Shown in pieces: positions 1 to 12,483 of a stretch of 64,000 nucleotides of DNA. Each line of letters opens with the position of its first letter. The first letter of the stretch is position 1. The position numbers were made by a program, and so were the translations under genes. Where the stretch lies: contig CP114481.1 in assembly GCA_027186245.1 (NCBI GenBank), positions 35,805,501 through 35,869,500 of the forward strand. The letters are read 5' to 3'. The DNA is from Coriaria nepalensis. Its lineage: Eukaryota; Streptophyta; Magnoliopsida; Cucurbitales; Coriariaceae. The notes under the pieces were generated by a model. That model was not told the origin of the DNA. It saw nothing but the letters and a program-made list of their open reading frames with translations, and did no database searches.

Positions 1-2978
1 TCGTTTAACTTAAAATCATTTCAATGAGTCATTTCAAGTCAATAACTTATTTCAAAGCAAGTCGAACGAATTCAATTTTTGCACTACAAACACAAGTTTT
101 GTGCATAACTTGCAAATGATCAATGCAAGGAAAGTGTGCATTCGTTTAACCTTAAAATCATTTCAATGAGTCATTTCAAGTTAATAACTTATTTCAAAGC
201 AAGTCGAACGAATTCAATTTTTGCACTACAAACACAAGTTTTGTGCATAACTTGCAAGTGATCAATGCAAGGAAAGTGTGCATTCATTTAACCTTAAAAT
301 CATTTCAATTAGTCATTTCCAGTCAATATCTTATTTCAAAGTAATTCGAACGAGCACTATTTTTGCACTACAAACACAAGTTTTGTGCATAACTTGCAAG
401 TGATCAATGCAAGGAAAGTGTGCATTCGTTTAACCTTAAAATCATTTCAATGAGTCATTTCAAGTCAATAACTTATTTCAAAGCAAGTCGAACGAATTCA
501 ATTTTTGCACTACAAACACAAGTTTTGTGCATAACTTCCAAATGATCATTGCAAGGAAAGTGTGCATTCGTTTAACCTTAAAATCATTTCAATGAGTCAT
601 TTCAAGTCAATAACTTATTTCAAAGCAAGTCCAACGAATTCTATTTTTTCACTATAAACAGAAATTTTTTGCATAACTTGCAAATGATCAATGCAAGGAA
701 AGTGTGCATTCGTTTAACCTTTAAATCATTTCAATGAGTCATTTCAAGTCAATAACTTATGTCCAAGCAAGTCGAACGAATTCTATTTTTGCACTACAAA
801 CACAAGTTTTGTGCATAACTTGCAAATGATCAATGCAAGGAAAGTGTGCATTCGTTTAACTTAAAATCATTTCAATGAGTCATTTCAAGTCAATGACTTA
901 TTTCAAAGCAAGTTGAACGAATTCTATTTTTTCACTACAAATACAAGTTTTGTGCATAACTTGCGAATGATCAATGCAAGGAAAGTGTGCATTCGTTTAA
1001 CTTAAAATCATTTCAATGAGTCATTTCAGGTCAATAAGTTATTTCTAACCAAGTCGAACGAATTCAATTTTTGCACTACAAACACAAGTTTTGTGCATAA
1101 CTTGCAAATTATCATTGCAAGGAAAGTGTGCATTCGTTTAACCTTAAAATCATTTCAATGAGTCATTTCAAGTCAATAAGTTATTTCAAAGCAAGTCGAA
1201 CGAATTCTATTTTTGCACTACAAACACAAGTTTTGTGCATAACTTGCAAATGATCAATCCAAGGAAAGTGTGCATTCGTTTAACTTAAAATCATTTCAAT
1301 GAGTCATTTCAAGTCAATAAGTTATTTCTAACTAAGTCGAATGAATTCAATTTTTGCACTACAAACACAAGTTTTGTGCATAACTTTCAAATGATCATTG
1401 CAAGGAAAGTGTGCATTCGTTTAACCTTAAAATCATTTCAATGAGTCATTTTAAGTCAATAACTTATTTCAAAGCAAGTCGAACGAATTCAATTTTTGCA
1501 CTACAAACACAAGTTTTGTGCATAACTTGCAAATGATCAATGCAAGGAAAGTGTGCATTTGTTTAACCTTAAAATCATTTCAATGAGTCATTTCAAGTCA
1601 ATAAGTTATTTCAAAGCAAGTCCAACGAATTCTATTTTTTCACTATAAACAGAAGTTTTTTGCATAACTTGCAAATGATCAATGCAAGGAAAGTGTGCAT
1701 TCGTTTAACCTTTAAATCATTTCAATGAGTCATTTCAAGTCAATAACTTATGTCCAAGCAAGTCGAACGAATTCTATTTTTGCACTACAAACACAAGTTT
1801 TGTGCATAACTTGCAAATGATCATTGCAATGAAAGTGTGCATTCGTTTAACCTTAAAATCATTTCAATGAGTCATTTTAAGTCAATAACTTATTTCAAAG
1901 CAAGTCGAACGAATTCAATTTTTGCACTACAAACACAAGTTTTGTGCATAACTTGCAAATGATCAATGCAAGGAAAGTGTGCATTTGTTTAACCTTAAAA
2001 TAATTTCAATGAGTCATTTCAAGTCAATAACTTATTTCAAAGCAAGTCGAACGAATTCAATTTTTGCACTACAAACACAAATTTTGTGCATAACTTCCAA
2101 ATGATCATTGCAAGGAAAGTGTGCATTCGTTTAACCTTAAAATCATTTCAATGTGTCATTTCAAGTCGATATCTTATTTCTAACCAAGTCGAACGAATTC
2201 AATTTTTGGACTACAAACACAAGTTTTGTGCATAACTTGCAAATGATCAATGCAAGGAAAGTGTGCATTCATTTAACCTTAAAATCATTTCAATGTGTCA
2301 TTTCAAGTCGATATCTTATTTCTAACCAAGTCGAACGAGTTCAATTTTTGCACTACAAACACAAGTTTTGTGCATAACTTGCAAATGATCATTGCAAGGA
2401 AAGTGTGCATTCGTTTAACCTGAAAATCATTTCAATGAGTCATTTCAAGTCAATAACTTATTTCAAAACCGGTCGAACGAATTCTATTTTTGCACTACAA
2501 ACACAAGTTTTGTGCATAACTTGCAAGTGATCAATGCAAGGAAAGTGTGCATTCGTTTAACCTTAAAATCATTTCAATGAGTCATTTCAAGTCGATATCT
2601 TATTTCAAAGCAAGTCGAACGAATTCTATTTTTGCACTACGAACACAAGTTTTGTGGATAACTTGCAAATGATCAATGCAAGGAAAGTGTGCATTCAGTT
2701 AACCTTAAAATCATTTCAATGTGTCATTTCAAGTCGATATCTTATTTCAAAGCAAGTCGAACGAATTCTATTTTTGCACTACAAACACAAGTTTTGTGCA
2801 TAACATGCAAGTGATCAATGCAAGGAAAGTGTGCATTCATTTAACCTTAAAATCATTTCAATGTGTCATTTCAAGTCGATATCTTATTTCAAAGCAAGTC
2901 GAACGAATTCTATTTTTGCACTACAAACACAAGTTTTGTGCATAACTTGCAAATGGTCAATGCAAGGAAAGTGTGCAT
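1..2978 (+). repeat. Higher-order unit of 21 monomers, first copy
   Basis: The 2978-bp block holds 21 monomers, several of them the 141-bp form. It contains an unusual monomer with TTCAATTAG, GTAATTCG and CGAGCAC near 291-355, a useful fingerprint. The end of the block (about 2153-2978) is rich in monomers with TGTGTCA and CGATATC. The left edge is the window edge, so the true start of the unit is unknown. Confidence 0.9.
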
Positions 2979-5130
2979 TCGTTTAACTTAAAATCATTTC
3001 AATGAGTCATTTCAAGTCAATAACTTATTTCAAAGCAAGTCGAACGAATTCAATTTTTGCACTACAAACACAAGTTTTGTGCATAACTTGCAAATGATCA
3101 ATGCAAGGAAAGTGTGCATTCGTTTAACCTTAAAATCATTTCAATGAGTCATTTCAAGTTAATAACTTATTTCAAAGCAAGTCGATCGAATTCAATTTTT
3201 GCACTACAAACACAAGTTTTGTGCATAACTTGCAAGTGATCAATGCAAGGAAAGTGTGCATTCATTTAACCTTAAAATCATTTCAATTAGTCATTTCCAG
3301 TCAATATCTTATTTCAAAGTAATTCGAACGAGCACTATTTTTGCACTACAAACACAAGTTTTGTGCATAACTTGCAAGTGATCAATGCAAGGAAAGTGTG
3401 CATTCGTTTAACCTTAAAATCATTTCAATGAGTCATTTCAAGTCAATAACTTATTTCAAAGCAAGTCGAACGAATTCAATTTTTGCACTACAAACACAAG
3501 TTTTGTGCATAACTTCCAAATGATCATTGCAAGGAAAGTGTGCATTCGTTTAACCTTAAAATCATTTCAATGAGTCATTTCAAGTCAATAACTTATTTCA
3601 AAGCAAGTCCAACGAATTCTATTTTTTCACTATAAACAGAAGTTTTTTGCATAACTTGCAAATGATCAATGCAAGGAAAGTGTGCATTCGTTTAACCTTT
3701 AAATCATTTCAATGAGTCATTTCAAGTCAATAACTTATGTCCAAGCAAGTCGAACGAATTCTATTTTTGCACTACAAACACAAGTTTTGTGCATAACTTG
3801 CAAATGATCAATGCAAGGAAAGTGTGCATTCGTTTAACTTAAAATCATTTCAATGAGTCATTTCAAGTCAATGACTTATTTCAAAGCAAGTTGAACGAAT
3901 TCTATTTTTTCACTACAAACACAAGTTTTGTGCATAACTTGCGAATGATCAATGCAAGGAAAGTGTGCATTCGTTTAACTTAAAATCATTTCAATGAGTC
4001 ATTTCAAGTCAATAAGTTATTTCTAACCAAGTCGAACGAATTCAATTTTTGCACTACAAACACAAGTTTTGTGCATAACTTGCAAATTATCATTGCAAGG
4101 AAAGTGTGCATTCGTTTAACCTTAAAATCATTTCAATGAGTCATTTCAAGTCAATAAGTTATTTCAAAGCAAGTCGAACGAATTCTATTTTTGCACTACA
4201 AACACAAGTTTTGTGCATAACTTGCAAATGATCAATCCAAGGAAAGTGTGCATTCGTTTAACTTAAAATCATTTCAATGAGTCATTTCAAGTCAATAAGT
4301 TATTTCTAACTAAGTCGAATGAATTCAATTTTTGCACTACAAACACAAGTTTTGTGCATAACTTTCAAATGATCATTGCAAGGAAAGTGTGCATTCGTTT
4401 AACCTTAAAATCATTTCAATGAGTCATTTTAAGTCAATAACTTATTTCAAAGCAAGTCGAACGAATTCAATTTTTGCACTACAAACACAAGTTTTGTGCA
4501 TAACTTGCAAATGATCAATGCAAGGAAAGTGTGCATTTGTTTAACCTTAAAATCATTTCAATGAGTCATTTCAAGTCAATAAGTTATTTCAAAGCAAGTC
4601 CAACGAATTCTATTTTTTCACTATAAACAGAAGTTTTTTGCATAACTTGCAAATGATCAATGCAAGGAAAGTGTGCATTCGTTTAACCTTTAAATCATTT
4701 CAATGAGTCATTTCAAGTCAATAACTTATGTCCAAGCAAGTCGAACGAATTCTATTTTTGCACTACAAACACAAGTTTTGTGCATAACTTGCAAATGATC
4801 ATTGCAATGAAAGTGTGCATTCGTTTAACCTTAAAATCATTTCAATGAGTCATTTTAAGTCAATAACTTATTTCAAAGCAAGTCGAACGAATTCAATTTT
4901 TGCACTACAAACACAAGTTTTGTGCATAACTTGCAAATGATCAATGCAAGGAAAGTGTGCATTTGTTTAACCTTAAAATAATTTCAATGAGTCATTTCAA
5001 GTCAATAACTTATTTCAAAGCAAGTCGAACGAATTCAATTTTTGCACTACAAACACAAATTTTGTGCATAACTTCCAAATGATCATTGCAAGGAAAGTGT
5101 GCATTCGTTTAACCTTAAAATCATTTCAAT
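2979..5130 (+). repeat. Near-identical duplicate of 1-2152
   Basis: The fingerprint monomer at 291 reappears at 3269, and the CAAATTTTG variant at 2077 reappears at 5055, all with an offset of 2978. By eye I found only four single-base differences: 208/3186, 664/3642, 942/3920 and 1029/4007. That is roughly 99.8% identity over 2.15 kb, although I may have missed some. Similarity drops after 5130, where the first copy has ATGTGTCATTT and this one ATGAGTCATTT. Confidence 0.93.
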
Positions 5131-8100
5131 GAGTCATTTCAAGTCAATAACTTATTTCAAAGCAAGTCGAACGAATTCAATTTTTGCACTACAAACACAA
5201 GTTTTTTTGCATAACTTGCAAATGATCAATGCAAGGAAAGTGTGCATTCGTTTAACCTTTAAATCATTTCAATTAGTCATTTCAAGTCAATAACTTATTT
5301 CAAAGCAAGTCGAACGAATTCAATTTTTGCAGTACAAACAGAAGTTTTGTGCATAACTTGCAAATGATCAATGCAAGGAAAGTGTGCATTCGTTTAACTT
5401 AAAATCATTTCAATGAGTCATTTCAAATCAATAATTAATTTCAAAGCAAGTCGAACGGATTCAATTTTTGCACTACAAACACAAGTTTTCTGCATAACTT
5501 TCAAATGATCATTGCAAGGAAAGTGTGCATTCGTTTAACCTTAAAATCATTTCAATGAGTCATTTCAAGTCAAGAACTTATTTCAAAGCCGGTCGAACGA
5601 ATTCTATTTTTGCACTACAAACACAAGTTTTGTGCATAACTTGCAAGTGATCAATGCAAGGAAAGTGTGCATTCGTTTAACCTTAAAATCATTTCAATGT
5701 GTCATTTCAAGTCGATATCTTATTTCCAACCAAGTCGAACGAATTCAATTTTTGCACTACAAACACAAGTTTTGTGCATAACATGCAAATGATCATTGCA
5801 AGGAAAGTGTGCATTCGTTTAACCTTAAAATCATTTCAATGAGTCATTTCAATTCAATAACTTATTTCAAAGCAAGTCGAACGAATTCTATTTTTGCACT
5901 ACAAACACAAGTTTTGTGCATAACTTGCAAATGATCAATGCAAGGAAGGTGTGCATTCGTTTAACTTAAAATCATTTCAATGAGTCATTTCAAGTCAATG
6001 CCTTATTTCAAAGCAAGTTGAACGAATTCTATTTTTTCACTACAAACAGAAGTTTTTTGCATAACTTGCAAATGATCAATGCAAGGAAAGTGTGCATTCG
6101 TTTAACCTTAAAATCATTTCAATGAGTCATTTCAAGTCAATAACTTATTTGAAAGCAAGTCGAACGAATTCAATTTTTGCACTACAAACACAAGTTTTTT
6201 GCATAACTTGCAAATGATCAATGCAAGGAAAGTGTGCATTCGTTTAACCTTTAAATCATTTCAATGAGTCATTTCAAGTCAATAAGTTATTTCTAACCAA
6301 GTCGAACGAATTCAATTTTTGCACTACAAACACAAGTTTTGTGCATAACTTGCAAATGATCATTGCAAGGAAAGTGTGCAATCATTTAACCTTAAAATCA
6401 TTTCAATGTGTCATTTCAAGTCGATATCTTATTTCAAAGCAAGTCGAACGAATTCTATTTTTGCACTACAAACACAAGTTCTGTGCATAACTTGCAAATG
6501 ATCAATGCAAGGAAAGTGTGCATTCGTTTAACCTTTATATCATTTCAATGAGTCATTTCAAGTCAATAAGTTATTTCTAACCAAGTCGAACAAATTCAAT
6601 TTTTGCACTACAAACACAAGTTTTGTGCATAACTTGCAAATTATCATTGCAAGGAAAGTGTGCATTCGTTTAACCTTAAAATCATTTCAATGAGTCATTT
6701 CAAGTCAATAACTTATTTCAAAGCAAGTCCAACGAATTCTATTTTTTCACTATAAACAGAAGTTTTTTGCATAACTTGCAAATGATCAATGCAAGGAAAG
6801 TGTGCATTCGTTTAACCTTTAAATCATTTCAATGAGTCATTTCAAGTCAATAACTTATTTCAAAGCAAGTCGAACGAATTCTATTTTTGCACTACAAACA
6901 CAAGTTTTGTGCATAACTTGCAAATGATCAATGCAAGGAAAGTGTGCATTCGTTTAACTTAAAATCATTTCAATGAGTCATTTCAAGTCAATGACTTATT
7001 TCAAAGCAAGTTGAACGAATTCTATTTTTTCACTACAAACACAAGTTTTGTGCATGACTTGCAAATGATCAATGCAAGGAAAGTGTGCATTCGTTTAACT
7101 TAAAATCATTTCAATGAGTCATTTCAAGTCAATAAGTTATTTCTAACCAAGTCGAACGAATTCGATTTTTGCACTACAAACACAAGTTTTGTGCATAACT
7201 TGCAAATTATCATTGCAAGGAAAGTGTGCATTCGTTTAACCTTAAAATCATTTCAATGAGTCATTTCTAGTCAATAACTTATTTCAAAGCAAGTCGAACG
7301 AATTCTATTTTTGCACTACAAACACAAGTTTTGTGCATAACTTGCAAATGATCAATGCAAGGAAAGTGTGCATTCATTTAACTTAAAATCATTTCAATGA
7401 GTCATTTCAAGTCAATGACTTATTTCAAAGCAAGTCGAACGAATTCTATTTTTGCACTACAAACACAAGTTTTGTGCATAACTTGCAAATGATCAATGCA
7501 AGGAAAGTGTGCATTCAATTAACTTAAAATCATTTCAATGAGTCATTTCAAGTCAATAAGTTATTTCTAACTAAGTCGAACGAATTCAATTTTTGCACTA
7601 CAAACACAAGTTTTGTGCATAACTTTCAAATGATCATTGCAAGGAAAGTGTGCATTCGTTTAACCTTAAAATCATTTCAATGAGTCATTTTAAGTCAATA
7701 ACTTATTTCAAAGCAAGTCGAACGAATTCAATTTTTGCACTACAAACACAAGTTTTGTGCATAACTTGCGAATGATCAATGCAAGGAAAGTGTGCATTTG
7801 TTTAACCTTAAAATCATTTCAATGAGTCATTTCAAGTCAATAACTTCTTTCAAAGCAAGTCGAACGAATTCAATTTTTGCACTACAAACACAAGTTTTGT
7901 GCATAACTTCCAAATGATCATTGCAAGGAAAGTGTGCATTCGTTTAACCTTTAAATCATTTCAATGAGTCATTTCAAGTCAATAACTTATTTCAAAGCAA
8001 GTCGAACGAATTCAATTTTTGCACTACAAACACAAGTTTTGTACATAACTTTCAAATGATCATTGCAAGGAAAGTGTGCATTCGTTTAACCTTAAAATCA

Positions 8101-8796
8101 TTTCAATGAGTCATTTCAAGTCAATAACTTATTTCAAAGCCGGTCGAACGAATTCTATTTTTGCACTACAAACACAAGTTTTGTGCATAACTTGCAAATG
8201 ATCAATGCAAGGAAAGTGTGCATTCATTTAACTTAAAATCATTTCAATGAGTCATTTCAAGTCAATGACTTATTTCAAAGCAAGTCGAACGGATTCAATT
8301 TTTGCACAACAAACACAAGTTTTGTGCATAACTTGCAAATGATCAATGCAAGGAAAGTGTGCATTCGTTTCACCTTAAAATCATTTCAATGAGTCATTTC
8401 AAGTCAATAACTTATTTCAAAGCAAGTCGAACGGATTCAATTTTTGCACAACAAACACAAGTTTTGTGCATAACTTGCAAATGATCAATGCAAGGAAAGT
8501 GTGCATTGGTTTAACCTTAAAATCATTTCAATGAGTCATTTCAAGTCAATAACTTATTTCAAAGCAAGTCGAACGAATTCAATTTTTACACTACAAACAC
8601 AAGTTTTGTGCATAACTTGCAAATGATCAATGCAAGGAAAGTGTGCATTCGTTTAACCTTTAAATCATTTCAATGAGTCATTTCAAGTCAATAACTTATT
8701 TCAAAGCCGGTCGAACGAATTCTATTTTTGCACTACAAACACAAGTTTTGTGCATAACTTGCAAGTGATCAATGCATGGAAAGTGTGCATTCGTTT
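5131..8796 (+). repeat. Diverged 22-23-monomer relative of the first two units
   Basis: The stretch from about 6721 parallels 3601 onward at an offset of 3120 (22 monomers), including the rare TATAAACAGAAG variant. Further on, the GAGTCATTTT variant at 4421 matches 7682 at an offset of 3261 (23 monomers), so one extra monomer lies in between. Around 5391-5500 is an early form of the TCAAATCAATAATT / CGGATTC monomer that becomes common after 22.9 kb. No unique sequence is present. Confidence 0.75.
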
Positions 8797-11700
8797 AACC
8801 CTAAAATCATTTCAATGAGTCATTTCAAGTCGATATCTTATTTCAAAGCAAGTCGAACGAATTCTATTTTTGCACTACAAACGCAAGTTTTGTGCATAAC
8901 ATGCAAGGGATCAATGCAAGGAAAGTGTGCATTCATTGAACCTTAAAATCATTTCAATGAGTCATTTCAAGTCAATAACTTATTTCAAAGCAAGTCGAAC
9001 GAATTCAATTTTTGCACTACAAACACAAGTTTTGTGCATAACTTGCAGATGATCAATGCAAGGAAAGTGTGCATTCGTTTAACCTTAAAATCATTTCAAT
9101 GAGTCATTTCAAGTCAATAACTTATTTCGAAGCAAGTCGAACGAATTCAATTTTTGCACCACAAACACAAGTTTTGTGCATAACTTGCGAATGATGAATG
9201 CAAGGAAAGTGTGCATTCGTTTAACCTTAAAATCATTTCAATGAGTCATTTCAAGTCAATAACTTATTTCAAAGCAAATCGAACGAAATCAATTTTTGCA
9301 CTACAAACACAAGTTTTGTGCATAACTTCCAAATGATCATTGTACGGAAAGTGTGCATTCGTTTAACCTTAAAATCATTTCAATGAGTCATTTCAAGTCA
9401 ATAAGTTATTTCCAACCAAGTCGAACGAATTCAATTTTTGCACTACAAACACAAGTTTTGTCCATAACTTGCAAATGATCATTGCAAGGAAAGTGTGCAT
9501 TCGTTTAACCTTAAAATCATTTCAATGAGTCATTTCAAGTCAATGACTTATTTCAAAGCAAGTTGAACGAATTCTATTTTTTCACTACAAACAGAAGTTT
9601 TTTGCATAACTTGCAAATGATCAATGCAAGGAAAGTGTGCATTCGTTTAACCTTAAAATCATTTCAATGAGTCATTTGAAGTCAATAACTTATTTCAAAG
9701 CAAGTCGAACGAATTCAATTTTTGCACTACAAACACAAGTTTTTTGCATAACTTGCAAATGATCAATGCAAGGAAAGTGTGCTTTCGTTTAACCTTTAAA
9801 TCATTTCAATGAGTCATTTCAAGTCAATAACTTATTTCAAGGCAAGTCGAACGAATTCAATTTTTGCACTACAAACACAAGTTTTGTGCATAACTTTCAA
9901 ATTATCATTGCAAGGAAAGTGTGCATTCGTTTAACCTTAAAATCATTTCAATGAGTCATTTCAAGTCAATAACTTATTTCAAAGTCGGTCGAACGAATTC
10001 TATTTTTGCACTACAAACACAAGTTTTGTGCATAACTTGCAAATGATCAATGCAAGGAAAGTGTGCATTCATTTAACTTAAAATCATTTCAATGAGTCAT
10101 TTCAAGTCAATGACTTATTTCAAAGCAAGTCGAATGGATTCAATTTTTGCACAACAAACACAAGTTTTGTGCATAACTTGCAAATGATCAATGCAAGGAA
10201 AGTGTGCATTCGTTTCACCTTAAAATCATTTCGATGAGTCATTTCAAGTCAATAACTTATTACAAAGCAAGTCGAACGGATTCAATTTTTGCACAACAAA
10301 CACAAGTTTTGTGCATAACTTGCAAATGATCAATGCAAGGAAAGTGTGCATTGGTTTAACCTTAAAATCATTTCAATGAGTCATTTCAAGTCAATAACTT
10401 ATTTCAAAGCAAGTCGAACGAATTCAATTTTTGCACTACAAACACAAGTTTTGTGCATAACTTGCAAATGATCATTGCAAGGAAAGTGTGCATTCATTTA
10501 ACCTTAAAATGATTTCAATGTGTCATTTCAAGTCGATATCTTATTTCAAAGCAAGTCGAACGAATTCTCTTTTTGCACTACAAACACAAGATTTGTGCAT
10601 AACTTGCAAATGATCAATGCAAGGAAAGTGTGCATTCGTTTAACTTAAAATCATTTCAATGAGTCATTTCAAGTCAATAAGTTATTTCTAACCAAGTCGA
10701 ACGAATTCAATTTTTGCACTACAAACACAAGTGTTGTGCATAACTTGCAAATTATCATCGCAAGGAAAGTGTGCATTCGTTTAACCTTAAAATCATTTCA
10801 ATGAGTCATTTCAAGTCAATAACTTATTTCAAAGCAAGTCGAACGAATTCAATTTTTGTACTACAAACACAAGTTTTTTGCATAACTTGCAAATGATCAA
10901 TGCAAGGAAAGTGTGCATTCGTTTAACCTTTAAATCATTTCAATGAGTCATTTCAAGTCAATAAGTTATTTCTAACCAAGTCGAACGAATTCAATTTTTG
11001 CACTACAAACACAAGTTTTGTGCATAACTTGCAAATGATCATTGCAAGGAAAGTGTGCATTCATTTAACCTTAAAATCATTTCAATGTGTCATTTCAAGT
11101 CGATATCTTATTTCAAAGCAAGTCGAACGAATTCTATTTTTGCACTACAAACACAAGTTCTGTGCATAACTTGCAAATGATCAATGCAAGGAAAGTGTGC
11201 ATTCGTTTAACCTTTAAATCATTTCAATGAGTCATTTCATGTCAATAACTTATTTCCAAGCAAGTCGAACGAATTCTATTTTTGCACTACAAACACAAGT
11301 TTTGTGCATAACTTGCAAATGATCAATGCAAGGAAAGTGTGCATTCGTTTAACTTAAAATCATTTCAATGAGTCATTTCAAGTCAATGACTTATTTCAAA
11401 GCAAGTTGAACGAATTCTATTTTTTCACTACAAACACAAGTTTTGTGCATAACTTGCAAATGATCAATGCAAGGAAAGTGTGCATTCGTTTAACTTAAAA
11501 TCATTTCAATGAGTCATTTCAAGTCAATAAGTTATTTCTAACCAAGTCGAACGAATTCAATTTTTGCACTACAAACACAAGTTTTGTGCATAACTTGCAA
11601 ATTATCATTGCAAGGAAAGTGTGCATTCGTTTAACCTTAAAATCATTTCAATGAGTCATTTCAAGTCAATAACTTATTTCAAAGCAAGTCGAACGAATTC

Positions 11701-12483
11701 TATTTTTGCACTACAAACACAAGTTTTGAGCATAACTTGCAAATGATCAATGCAAGGAAAGTGTGCATTCGTTTAACTTAAAATCATGTCAATGAGTCAT
11801 TTCAAGTCAATAAGTTATTTCTAACTAAGTCGAACGAATTCAATTTTTGCACTACAAACACAAGTTTTGTGCATAACTTTCAAATGATCATTGCAAGGAA
11901 AGTGTGCATTCGTTTAAGCTTAAAATCATTTCAATGTGTCATTTCAAGTCAATAAGTTATTTCTAACCAAGTCGAACGAATTCAATTTTTGCACTACAAA
12001 CACAAGTTTTGTGCATAACTTGCAAATGATCATTGCAAGGAAAGTGTGCATTCATTTAACCTTAAAATCATTTCAATGTGTCATTTCAAGTCGATATCTT
12101 ATTTCAAAGCAAGTCGAACGAATTCTATTTTTGCACAACAAACACAAGTTTTGTGCATAACTTGCAAATGATCAATGCAAGGAAAGTGTGCATTCGTTTA
12201 ACCTTTAAATCATTTCAATGAGTCATTTCAAGTCAATAACTTATTTCAAAGCAAGTCGAACGAATTCAATTTTTGCACTACAAACACAAGTTTTGTGCAT
12301 AACTTTCAAATGATCATTGCAAGGAAAGTGTGCATTCGTTTAACCTTAAAATCATTTCAATGAGTCATTTCAAGTCAATAACTTATTTCAAAGCCGGTCG
12401 AACGAATTCTATTTTTGCACTACAAACACAAGTTTTGTGCATAACTTGCAAGTGATCAATGCAAGGAAAGTGTGCATTCGTTT
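8797..12483 (+). repeat. Long higher-order unit, copy 1 (26 monomers, 3687 bp)
   Basis: The unit is measured between occurrences of a private AACCCTAAAATC monomer start at 8797 and 12484. It contains a run of diagnostic monomers: AAACGCAAG with CATGCAAGGGATC, TTGCGAATGATG, AAATCGAACGAAATC with CATTGTACGG, and TTTCACCTTAAAATC, in the same order as the next copy. The exact boundary is arbitrary. Confidence 0.9.

Noticed and set aside
2153..2377. 74-codon open frames (also 2721-2945, 11936-12160, 15906-16130) as small genes
   Set aside because: They are satellite sequence read across one and a half monomers. Copies recur at higher-order periods (11936 and 15906 are 3970 bp apart), the frame changes at each 142-bp monomer, and there is no coding signature, no promoter and no known domain.
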